Of a stretch of DNA of 35,234 nucleotides, positions 8,587-15,982 are shown in pieces. The first letter of the stretch is position 1. Every line of letters starts with the position of its first letter. The stretch is from assembly GCA_023412275.1 (NCBI GenBank), contig JAEYNY010000141.1, positions 1-35,234 of the forward strand, written 5' to 3'. The DNA is from Bacillota bacterium (lineage in GTDB: Bacteria > Bacillota > Clostridia > Acetivibrionales > DSM-1351). The notes below the pieces were generated by a model. It had not been told where the DNA came from, made no database searches, and worked only from the letters and a program-made list of their open reading frames with translations. Both the position numbers and the translations under genes were made by a program.

Positions 8587-9291
8587 ATGATACAAATTTC
8601 CCTTTGCGATGATGAAAACCAAATAACTGGAACATTAGCCGCTAACATAAAAGGCATAAGGCCTGATATAGAAGTACTTTCCTATGATTGTGGAGAGAAT
8701 TTGCTTGAAAGTAAATATTTGTATAACGATATTGTTTTACTGGATATTGAAATGACCGGAATAAACGGTATTGAAACAGCCAGTGAGCTTCGCAAAGGCG
8801 GCTATGAGGGAATGATTATATTTCTTACATCTCACAAGGAAATGGTTTTTGATTCATTTCGGGTCAAGCCGTACAACTATATTGTAAAACCCATTGATAT
8901 AGACAAAGTTAAAAGTATACTCAAAAAGGCAATAGATGAAGTTATTGACAGGAAAACTACACATTTTGAAGCGGTATGTAACAATCATACTTTCAGAATT
9001 CAAATAGAAGATATTTACTACTTTGAGTGTAGCGGGAGAAAAATTGACATTCATTCAAAAAACGGAACAATAACGATTTTGGGGAAAATGAATCAAATAG
9101 AAGCCTCCCTTCAAAACAAGCAGTTTTTCAGATGTCATAAGGGTTATCTTATAAATCTTGAACATGTTTGTGAATTTTCAAATAATGAGATTGTTTTGAC
9201 CAATAACCAGAAAGTTTTAATCAGCAGATTAAAGATTAATTCATTTAAGGAGGCTTTCAAGGCGTTTATGAAAGGAAATATAAAATGCTAG
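8587..9291 (+). CDS. LytTR-family (AgrA-like) response regulator (234 aa)
   Basis: An N-terminal receiver domain (1-120) has the acidic pocket CDDE (7-10), phospho-acceptor Asp53 in LLDIEMTGING, and the conserved Lys in KPYNYIVKPID. It is followed by a LytTR DNA-binding domain (about 130-232) with typical segments YYFECSGRKIDIHS and FFRCHKGYLINLEHV. Such proteins bind paired direct repeats and commonly activate quorum-sensing or bacteriocin genes. The start follows AGGTGATT. Its end overlaps the kinase gene by 7 bases, so the two are translationally coupled. The likely target is the peptide promoter 1.4 kb downstream (inference). Confidence 0.94.
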   Translation: MIQISLCDDENQITGTLAANIKGIRPDIEVLSYDCGENLLESKYLYNDIVLLDIEMTGINGIETASELRKGGYEGMIIFLTSHKEMVFDSFRVKPYNYIVKPIDIDKVKSILKKAIDEVIDRKTTHFEAVCNNHTFRIQIEDIYYFECSGRKIDIHSKNGTITILGKMNQIEASLQNKQFFRCHKGYLINLEHVCEFSNNEIVLTNNQKVLISRLKINSFKEAFKAFMKGNIKC

Positions 9292-10613
9292 GAATTTTAG
9301 GAACCAGCCTAATTGACTTGATTTCAAGTATATTAGAAATATTGATTTTTGTTTTTATGATTTCAATATTTTTAGACTTTACCGAAAGAGCTAAAAAAAA
9401 TGTAATATTATATTTTGTTATATACGGATTACTTAAAGTTGTTAAAATTATTTTTCCTATTTTATTTTTAGTTGATTTCATAACTTCTTTATTTGTACTA
9501 TTTTTTGTTTTTACTGCTTTTAAAGGGAACTTTGCCCATAAAATATTTGCATTTAGTACAGCAGTTTGTCTTAACTATGTTGTAGATATTTTTATTATTT
9601 CCTTTACAAACATGGGATTTAACTATAATCTGTTTTTCAGCACATTATCCGGAGGCATAAGAGGAATATGGGTTACTATAATCAAAATTATGTTGGTTAT
9701 ACTTGTATATATTCTTATGCGGAACTTTGCTACTAACACAACATTAAAAATAAATATACTTTCATCTGTTCAGACATTAATTCTCATCATGCTCCCTGCC
9801 TTCAGCTTTGCTACTATCACAATTCTTGACTGGGGAGTAAGGAATTTCGTAAATATACCTGTAAATACCTCTGCATTTCTGCTTATTGCATCTTTATGTA
9901 CTATAATATACAACGTAATAGTAATGATTTTAATTGATAAGATGATTCTTAATAAAAAATATAAACATCTCAATGAAATGTCTGAGGCTCAACTGCGAAC
10001 ACAGTTTAATCATTACGAACAGATAATGAGTAAAAATCAGGAAACCAGAAAGCTAAAGCATGATATGAAAAATCACTTAAGATTGATTAGGACTTTGATT
10101 GAAAATAATGATATTGATCAAGCAAAGGAACTCCTTGACGAAATTGAGGATACTATGCGTGGACTTGACCTTGAAATAAGCAGTGGAAACAGTATCACAG
10201 ATGCAATATTAAATGAAAAGCACAAGATGGCACATAACTTAGGAATAAAATTTGAGTTTTCCGGGATATTACCAAGGGAGAACTTTATAAATCCTTTTGA
10301 TATCAGTACAATTTTTTCAAATGCTCTGGATAATGCTATAGAAGCAGCTGTGAAATCAGAAGATTCTGAGCGGTTTATCAAGGTCTCTACATACATTCAA
10401 GGTAAGTGCTTGTTTATTCTGATTGAAAATTCAGTTGAAAAGGATATAAAAATTACAGGGAAAGAGATTGAAACTACAAAACAAAACAAAGAACATCACG
10501 GCTTTGGACTTAAAAATATTAATGATAGCGTGGATAAGTATGATGGTAGTCTAAGTACCACATGTGAAAACAAAGTATTCAAAATGGAAATATTACTTAA
10601 TATAAAGATGTGA
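9285..10613 (+). CDS. AgrC-like sensor histidine kinase, GHKL type (442 aa)
   Basis: The N-terminal half (about 5-220) is a multipass membrane domain with roughly six hydrophobic segments, as in peptide-sensing AgrC/ComD kinases. A short coiled region (225-255) leads to phospho-acceptor His259 in LKHDMKNHL, then the ATPase N-box NALDNAIEAA (346-355) and G-box GFGLKN (406-411). This arrangement is the class 10 (HPK10) type that usually responds to secreted peptides. It overlaps the regulator gene by 7 bases and is followed after 70 bases by a terminator. By position, the ligand is probably the peptide encoded immediately downstream (inference); no agrB or agrD is present. Confidence 0.93.
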   Translation: MLGILGTSLIDLISSILEILIFVFMISIFLDFTERAKKNVILYFVIYGLLKVVKIIFPILFLVDFITSLFVLFFVFTAFKGNFAHKIFAFSTAVCLNYVVDIFIISFTNMGFNYNLFFSTLSGGIRGIWVTIIKIMLVILVYILMRNFATNTTLKINILSSVQTLILIMLPAFSFATITILDWGVRNFVNIPVNTSAFLLIASLCTIIYNVIVMILIDKMILNKKYKHLNEMSEAQLRTQFNHYEQIMSKNQETRKLKHDMKNHLRLIRTLIENNDIDQAKELLDEIEDTMRGLDLEISSGNSITDAILNEKHKMAHNLGIKFEFSGILPRENFINPFDISTIFSNALDNAIEAAVKSEDSERFIKVSTYIQGKCLFILIENSVEKDIKITGKEIETTKQNKEHHGFGLKNINDSVDKYDGSLSTTCENKVFKMEILLNIKM

Positions 10614-10676
10614 TTATATACATTTTATGACATAATTTAGACATGTTGTGCAAAAAATATTGAATATAACTGTAAA

Positions 10677-10682
10677 TATAAT
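10677..10682 (+). promoter_or_regulatory. Perfect -10 box without a -35: likely activator-dependent peptide promoter
   Basis: TATAAT at 10677-10682 is a consensus -10, but the -35 position (10654-10659, AAAATA) has no match, which is typical of activator-dependent promoters. Transcription would begin near 10689, inside the 5' arm of the terminator hairpin 10683-10730, so peptide transcripts would lack part of that stem. GACAT is repeated at 10629-10633 and 10640-10644, one helical turn apart, and AACTGTA at 10668-10674 and 10684-10690. Either could be a regulator site; both are tentative. Confidence 0.45.
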
Positions 10683-10730
10683 AAACTGTATTTGGTTGAA
10701 GTTGAGACATTGCCAAATACAGTTTTTTTT
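10683..10730 (+). terminator. Intrinsic terminator directly abutting the peptide gene's ribosome binding site
   Basis: A perfect 13-bp stem (AAACTGTATTTGG 10683-10695 with CCAAATACAGTTT 10713-10725) has a 17-base loop and an eight-T run (10723-10730). The next base starts AAGGAGGG, the ribosome binding site of the peptide gene. It should stop transcripts arriving from the regulator/kinase genes, or act as an attenuator in front of the peptide. Confidence 0.85.
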
Positions 10731-10743
10731 AAGGAGGGTTTTT

Positions 10744-10899
10744 ATGAGTAAGAAAAACGTTTGTATGGAAATTAAGGCAGATCAATTTGAAGATTTAAAC
10801 AATGAAGAGGCTATGTACATAGATGGTGGAATTGATTCGCCAAGGCAATGCGTTACAACTATTATTTTAGGCATTATTAAAATTATAGACTACTTTTAA
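10744..10899 (+). CDS. Double-glycine leader peptide precursor: signal or bacteriocin-like peptide (51 aa)
   Basis: The start ATG lies 5 bases after AAGGAGGG; in-frame codons further upstream run through the terminator and are unlikely starts. The 29-residue leader fits the class of peptides processed by C39 peptidases: FEDLNNEEAMYIDGG shows the Leu, Glu-Glu, Ile and Gly-Gly landmarks. Cleavage after Gly29 would release a 22-residue core beginning IDSPRQC, with one cysteine, then a hydrophobic stretch VTTIILGIIKII and a DYF terminus. One Cys excludes an intramolecular disulfide or lanthionine ring, so it may be a linear signal or membrane-active peptide. It lies between the sensor kinase and the PCAT exporter, which supports a role as their shared ligand and cargo (inference). 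I do not recognise the core sequence. Confidence 0.85.
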   Translation: MSKKNVCMEIKADQFEDLNNEEAMYIDGGIDSPRQCVTTIILGIIKIIDYF

Positions 10900-10945
10900 T
10901 GTCTATCAATTTTTGTAGGAATAGAAGGTGGAATAAATTGTAGGT

Positions 10946-11203
10946 TTGTCTTTTTCAAATAATGAACCGGATTGTATGGATAAAGCCCGTACTTCATTCA
11001 TATTGGGCATAGTTGATACAGTGGCTTGGCTGTTGCCTATAATAGGGATTCCGGTTTCAATTGTAGGTCTTATATTGGGGATACTCGGTATAAAATCGAC
11101 TAAAAGGTGGATGGCAGTTGTAGGTATTATACTTTCAAGTATTTTTTTGGTTGCTGCAATAATCAATGTAATAATAGGAGCGTTAAATAAATTTGGTAAA
11201 TGA
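10946..11203 (+). CDS. Small DUF4190-like membrane protein, possible immunity or accessory protein (85 aa)
   Basis: The protein has a short polar N-terminus (SFSNNEPDCMDKARTS) and then three hydrophobic segments: about 18-33, 34-50 and 56-79, the middle one glycine-rich (VSIVGLILGILGIKSTK). The pattern, with the GILGIKSTKR linker between helices, resembles small DUF4190-type membrane proteins. The start is uncertain. TTG at 10946 has AAGGTGG 13 bases upstream, an ATT at 10937 would be better spaced but is a rare start, and ATG at 10976 lacks a binding site. Lying 46 bases after the peptide gene with no terminator between, it is a natural candidate for self-protection or peptide handling, but nothing in the sequence proves this. 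Confidence 0.7.
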   Translation: MSFSNNEPDCMDKARTSFILGIVDTVAWLLPIIGIPVSIVGLILGILGIKSTKRWMAVVGIILSSIFLVAAIINVIIGALNKFGK

Positions 11204-11230
11204 AGTATTTAAGCTCAAAGGAGAATTTAA

Positions 11231-11629
11231 ATGGCATTATCAGCAGTACAAAAGGACTATCGATTTAGAAATGTCCTTACATTAAGAAAAAAAATGACAA
11301 CACAAGAGGTCATTTTCGAAATTGTAAAGCTAAAAAAATTTCTTAAAGATAATGGTTTAAAAAAATCTGGATCAATAACAACGGTAACATTTTCAATAGA
11401 AATGCAAAATGGAGTACCTTTGATAGATATGGAAATACTTGTTCCGTTACCAAAAAGGGTGAACATATCGAGTGAATATGTTTTTAAACCTATTTTTCAT
11501 ATGGTTAATGCGGTATGTATTTCAAAAGAAAGTGAAAAGGAAACAAGCAAAATCCATAATTTTTTGTGCTGGAATATCTATGACAAAATAATCAGGAGCT
11601 CACAGCAAAAGGATTTCCTTCTTGCTTGA
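11231..11629 (+). CDS. Uncharacterised small soluble protein, tentative DUF5085/GyrI-like fold (132 aa)
   Basis: A clear AAAGGAGA site precedes the ATG. The protein is basic and soluble, with no signal peptide or membrane helix. The segment IEMQNGVPLIDMEILVPLPK, followed by a beta strand and FHMVNAVCISKE, resembles half of a GyrI-like ligand-binding fold, as in DUF5085 proteins found near peptide-secretion loci; this is recognition by eye and is weak. It starts 27 bases after the small membrane protein gene, so it is probably co-transcribed with the peptide. The role is unknown; peptide modification, chaperoning and regulation are all open. Confidence 0.65.
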   Translation: MALSAVQKDYRFRNVLTLRKKMTTQEVIFEIVKLKKFLKDNGLKKSGSITTVTFSIEMQNGVPLIDMEILVPLPKRVNISSEYVFKPIFHMVNAVCISKESEKETSKIHNFLCWNIYDKIIRSSQQKDFLLA

Positions 11630-11718
11630 AATATGATGTATTTAATTTATTAAGCTTTTCCGAAGTATCGGTTTTACCGGTATTCATTTCTTTTTACAAC
11701 TTATATTGTATTCTTTGA

Positions 11719-11759
11719 AAAGGCGTTCAGGTTTCTAATAATAGAAACTGAATGCCTTT
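11719..11759 (+). terminator. Hairpin ending the peptide transcript
   Basis: A stem of 18 pairs with one G-U and one bulged G (11719-11737 with 11742-11759) encloses a 4-base loop. The sequence after it (CATCTTTCC) is only weakly T-rich, so termination may be partial and allow some read-through into the exporter genes. Confidence 0.6.
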
Positions 11760-11863
11760 CATCTTTCCGTGAGTAATTTTACAAAATTTGAAGTTTTTCT
11801 TCTATAAATTCATCAAATATGTTAAACTATGTAATTAAATAGTAAAATTGGAGAGCTTTAATA

Positions 11864-14065
11864 ATGAACACCCCATTTAAACGCTATTATTGTGTCAAGC
11901 AGCACGATATCACTGATTGCGGTGCAGCATGTCTTGCAACTATAAGTAAGCAATACGGATTTAAAACGTCAATAACAAAGATAAGAGAAACGGCTGGCAC
12001 CGACAAACAAGGTACAAATGCATATGGATTGATAAAGGCAGCTGAAAGTCTGGGGTTCACAGCAAAAGGAGTGAAGGGCAATCAGGAGGCCTTTTTTTCT
12101 GAGTTTCCACTACCATGTATAGCCCATATTGTAGTTGATGGAACATTATTGCACTACGTTGTAATACATAAAATAACTAAAAAAAAGGTTTTGGTTGCTG
12201 ACCCTGGCAGGGGTATGGTAGAGTACACACCGGAGGATTTTTTTAAAATATGGACAGGTGTACTTATTCTAATGGTTCCTAATGTTTCTTTTAACAAGGG
12301 TAATGAGACAAAGGGACTTTTTTCCCGTTTCTTTAATTTACTGATGCCTCAGAAGAAGCTGCTTGTAAACATATTTTTTACATCTCTCATATACACTATT
12401 CTGGGTATTTTGGGGTCTTTTTATTTTAAATTCCTTTTGGATGACATTTTGCAATACAATCTTGAAAAAACCCTTCATGTAATTTCCATAGGCATAATTC
12501 TGCTTTACCTTTTTCAGACTTTGTTGGGAGCTTTCAGGTCTCATATGATACTATATCTGTCACAGAAAATTGATATTCCACTTATTTTGGGCTACTATCA
12601 GCATGTTCTTGGACTTCCCATGAATTTCTTCGGTACAAGGAAGGTTGGTGAAATTGTTTCAAGATTTATGGATGCATCAAAGGTAAGGGATGCAATTTCA
12701 GGTGCCACTCTTACAATTATGATTGATACGTTTATGGCAGTGGCAGGAGCAATCATACTCTATACGCAGAATTCTACACTTTTTATAATAGCAGCCATTA
12801 TAGGGGTAATATACGGGGTTATTGTTTTTGTATTTAACAAACCAATAAAGAAAATCAATCAGGAGCAGATGGAGGAGAATTCACAGCTTACATCTTATCT
12901 TGTAGAATCGCTGAATGGAATCGAAACGGTAAAGGCCTTTAATGCTGAGGGTGAAGCATCACTAAAAACTGAAACAAGGTTTGTAAAGCTATTAAGGTCA
13001 ATATTCAAGGGTGGCATAATAAATAATGTAAGAGCAGCAATCACAGGATTTACAGCATTGGCTGGAGGGGTTGTGATTCTGTGGGTGGGTGCATGGAATG
13101 TAATAAAAGGAAACATGACAGTGGGTCAATTACTTGCATTTAATGCTTTACTGGGATATTTTCTTGATCCCATAAAAAACCTAATCAATCTACAGCCAAT
13201 GTTGCAGACCGCTATAGTAGCTTCTGACCGGCTAGGTGAAATATTTGATCTGGAGCTTGAAAAAGGCGAAAATGAGGATAAAAAGATAAGACCAACAGAT
13301 ATAAAAGGTGATATTGTTTTAAAGGATGTTGATTTCAGATATGGAACGCGTTCGCTTGTTTTAAATAATATAAACATAACAATAAAACAAGGCGAAAAAA
13401 TTGCTTTTGTAGGAGAAAGCGGATCAGGTAAAACTACGCTGGTCAAGCTTTTATTGAACCTGTATACATGGGAAAAAGGTGAGATAACTTTAAAAGACTA
13501 TAATGTCAAGGATATTAATCTGGAATCACTTAGAGAAAAAATTGCATATATATCTCAGGATATATTCATGTTCAGCGGAACAATAAGAGAAAATCTAACC
13601 CTTGGTGACAAAAATATTAGTATGGAAGAGATTATCGAGGCTTGTAAAATGGCACAGGCTCATGATTTTATAAATAAGCTTCCATTGCGCTATGAAACTT
13701 ATCTTGAAGAAAATGGTACAAATTTATCTGGGGGACAAAAGCAAAGGCTTGCAATAGCCAGAGCAATTTTAAAGAAACCTGACATTTTTATAATGGATGA
13801 AGCCACCAGCAATCTGGATTCAATTACTGAAAAGGCAATAGAGGAAACACTGGAGACTGTGTGCAGCGGAGTAACTACCATTATAATAGCCCACAGATTA
13901 AGCACCATTAAACGCTGTGACAGAATATATGTAATGGAGGAAGGCAGAATTATTGAACAGGGCGGTCATCAGGAACTTATGGAACTTGGAGGCAAATATT
14001 TTGAATTATGGAAAGGCCAGTTGCCCGAAATAGCTACATATTCCATGACAGGAGGGGAACTTTAG
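11864..14065 (+). CDS. Peptidase-containing ABC exporter (PCAT) for double-glycine peptides (733 aa)
   Basis: An N-terminal C39 peptidase domain (1-140) has the oxyanion Gln13 and nucleophile Cys19 in QHDITDCGAACLA, catalytic His97 in LLHYVVIHKI and Asp113 in VADPG. It is followed by a six-helix exporter membrane domain (about 160-450) and a complete nucleotide-binding domain: Walker A GESGSGKT (517-524), Q-loop YISQD, signature LSGGQ (621-625), Walker B IFIMDEA (641-647) and H-loop His677. Proteins of this architecture cut the leader after Gly-Gly and export the peptide. The peptide at 10744 is the only double-glycine precursor I see in the window, so it is the obvious substrate. The stop is followed by a single base and then the ATG of the HlyD-like gene, showing tight coupling. 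Confidence 0.96.
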   Translation: MNTPFKRYYCVKQHDITDCGAACLATISKQYGFKTSITKIRETAGTDKQGTNAYGLIKAAESLGFTAKGVKGNQEAFFSEFPLPCIAHIVVDGTLLHYVVIHKITKKKVLVADPGRGMVEYTPEDFFKIWTGVLILMVPNVSFNKGNETKGLFSRFFNLLMPQKKLLVNIFFTSLIYTILGILGSFYFKFLLDDILQYNLEKTLHVISIGIILLYLFQTLLGAFRSHMILYLSQKIDIPLILGYYQHVLGLPMNFFGTRKVGEIVSRFMDASKVRDAISGATLTIMIDTFMAVAGAIILYTQNSTLFIIAAIIGVIYGVIVFVFNKPIKKINQEQMEENSQLTSYLVESLNGIETVKAFNAEGEASLKTETRFVKLLRSIFKGGIINNVRAAITGFTALAGGVVILWVGAWNVIKGNMTVGQLLAFNALLGYFLDPIKNLINLQPMLQTAIVASDRLGEIFDLELEKGENEDKKIRPTDIKGDIVLKDVDFRYGTRSLVLNNINITIKQGEKIAFVGESGSGKTTLVKLLLNLYTWEKGEITLKDYNVKDINLESLREKIAYISQDIFMFSGTIRENLTLGDKNISMEEIIEACKMAQAHDFINKLPLRYETYLEENGTNLSGGQKQRLAIARAILKKPDIFIMDEATSNLDSITEKAIEETLETVCSGVTTIIIAHRLSTIKRCDRIYVMEEGRIIEQGGHQELMELGGKYFELWKGQLPEIATYSMTGGEL

Positions 14066-14066
14066 A

Positions 14067-15944
14067 ATGAAGGAAGTATTAATCGATTTAAATGAACTTA
14101 CAGACAGCCGTGAAATGTACCATTCAAAGCCCCATCCCTTTGTGTGGATCTTTACATATATACTGATTGGGTTGGTTGTAACGGCTGTATTATGGGCGGC
14201 TTGCTGTAAGAAGGAAATAGTTGTCAAGGCCCCCGGACAGGTAAGACCCGAATCGGGAATAAGTACTGTCAGGAACATTGTGGGAGGAGAACTGAAAAGC
14301 ACATTTTTAAAACAAGGCATGTCAGTAAAGGCCGGTGATATTCTATACATAATCAAACACGACAATTTGTTAATGGAAAGAGAGTCCGCAGAAGAAAAGC
14401 TTAAAGAATTGGAAAAAGAACTGGAAAATCTAAAAATATTTAGAAATTGCATTACTACGGAAGAAAACAATTTTGATTCCGTGAAGGAGCCTATATACTA
14501 TGAAAAAGTAAGAAAACTTCTAATGGACATAAGATTTTCAGAAACAGATACGGCATATAAAACCACAAAACTTAATGAAGAAAAAATTCTCAACAGCACA
14601 CAACTCAATAAAAACCTTGCAGAAATAGATTACTTAAAAAAGTATATAAAATCCTTGGATAACAATAGAAATTATTTAAATTCGGGAAATGAGCTGGAAA
14701 AACAATACAAACAAAAATATGATAAGTACCTCATAGCAAAGACAGAAATACAAAGAAAATACGACCAACAAGCCAGTGACATAAAGAGTAACAGCCCTGA
14801 AGCCATGAAACAATCTTTGGAAGAGGAAAAATCCCAGTTAAAGGCGTATCAGACACTTAAAAAGAGTGTCAATGAATCAAAAAATAATTTTCCTTCCGGT
14901 GACAGATATTCGTATCTTTACTCAGATTATGAAAATAGATTTAACTTACTGAAAAATACATACGATGAGAAAAAAAGAATATACGAGGCATACCTTTCAC
15001 TTAGCGGAATAGCAATTACAAAATCCGAGCTGGAGGACGCACGTGTACAGATGCAAAATGCGCAAGTAGAGTACACTTCGTACAAGAGCAAGTTTTTGTC
15101 CGAATTGGAAAAAAACATAAATAATACTGAAATAAGCATAAAGGAAAAGGAAAGCAAGATTTCCGGCACACAGGGTAAGCAGGGACTTCTTGATTTAAAT
15201 GAGAAGGACAGGGAAAACAGCTTGAAAGCATTGTATTTACAAGAAAGGAATGATGCAGCTCAGGCAATAGACAGTTTAACCGATACAGTCGATACACTAA
15301 GACAAAAAAATGTGCTTTCAGATGCAGAACTTAAAACCATAACAGATGCTGATGGTAATAATGATGACTCTCTTAATTACTCACTGATTGAAAGAACAAA
15401 GGTTCAGGAAGTGGTTGCCGCTGATGAAAAGATTAAAGCTGTAACAGATAGCATTACAGGTGTTAAAGAAAATATAGAAAAACTTCAGTTAAGCATTAAC
15501 AATGCCATTGTAAAGGCCAGTGTAAACGGGGAAGTTAACATAATAACAGAAATGTACCCGGGGGACTTGGTGGCAGCAGGAGCTGAAATATTAACAATAA
15601 TACCTGACACCAATTCGGCATTTAAAATGCAGATAACTGTCGGTAACAAAGACATTGGTGAAATACATACAGGGGATACGGTTAAATACAGCTTTGCAGC
15701 CCTGCCTTACAGGGAATACGGACAGGTAGCAGGAAAAATAACAAGTATATCAAAGGACGCGGTAAACAATGCAGAGGGGCAAAGTTACTATACTGTTGAA
15801 GCTACAGTTCCGGTAACAAAAATGATTGGCAGTTCAGGAAGACAGGCAGAAATAAAATCAGGAATGATATGTGAAGCAAATGTAATAACCAAGGAAAAGA
15901 GCTTTTTACGTTATTTCCTTGAAAAAATAAATCTGCTTGATTAA
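14067..15944 (+). CDS. HlyD-like membrane fusion/adaptor protein with a very long coiled coil (625 aa)
   Basis: A short cytoplasmic N-terminus is followed by one membrane helix (about 25-47). A split lipoyl-like hairpin comes next (VKAPGQVRPESGISTV, then VRNIVGGELKSTFLKQGMSVKAGDILY), then about 350 residues of charged coiled coil. The second lipoyl half (IVKASVNGEVNIITEMYPGDLVAAGAEI) and a beta-barrel domain close the protein. This is the order seen in type I secretion adaptors and bacteriocin accessory proteins. At 625 residues it is longer than Gram-positive adaptors of the LcnD/ComB kind (about 450-480), the excess being coiled coil. It begins 1 base after the PCAT stop, with GGAGGGG inside the PCAT end, and precedes the TolC-like gene. 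Confidence 0.9.
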   Translation: MKEVLIDLNELTDSREMYHSKPHPFVWIFTYILIGLVVTAVLWAACCKKEIVVKAPGQVRPESGISTVRNIVGGELKSTFLKQGMSVKAGDILYIIKHDNLLMERESAEEKLKELEKELENLKIFRNCITTEENNFDSVKEPIYYEKVRKLLMDIRFSETDTAYKTTKLNEEKILNSTQLNKNLAEIDYLKKYIKSLDNNRNYLNSGNELEKQYKQKYDKYLIAKTEIQRKYDQQASDIKSNSPEAMKQSLEEEKSQLKAYQTLKKSVNESKNNFPSGDRYSYLYSDYENRFNLLKNTYDEKKRIYEAYLSLSGIAITKSELEDARVQMQNAQVEYTSYKSKFLSELEKNINNTEISIKEKESKISGTQGKQGLLDLNEKDRENSLKALYLQERNDAAQAIDSLTDTVDTLRQKNVLSDAELKTITDADGNNDDSLNYSLIERTKVQEVVAADEKIKAVTDSITGVKENIEKLQLSINNAIVKASVNGEVNIITEMYPGDLVAAGAEILTIIPDTNSAFKMQITVGNKDIGEIHTGDTVKYSFAALPYREYGQVAGKITSISKDAVNNAEGQSYYTVEATVPVTKMIGSSGRQAEIKSGMICEANVITKEKSFLRYFLEKINLLD

Positions 15945-15982
15945 TATTGCATGGCTTTAAAATTTCTTATAGGAGAGAATAA

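Noticed and set aside
10648..10743. N-terminal extension of the peptide gene to 10648
   Set aside because: It would run through the terminator hairpin and lacks a ribosome binding site, while ATG 10744 has AAGGAGGG and gives a standard double-glycine leader.
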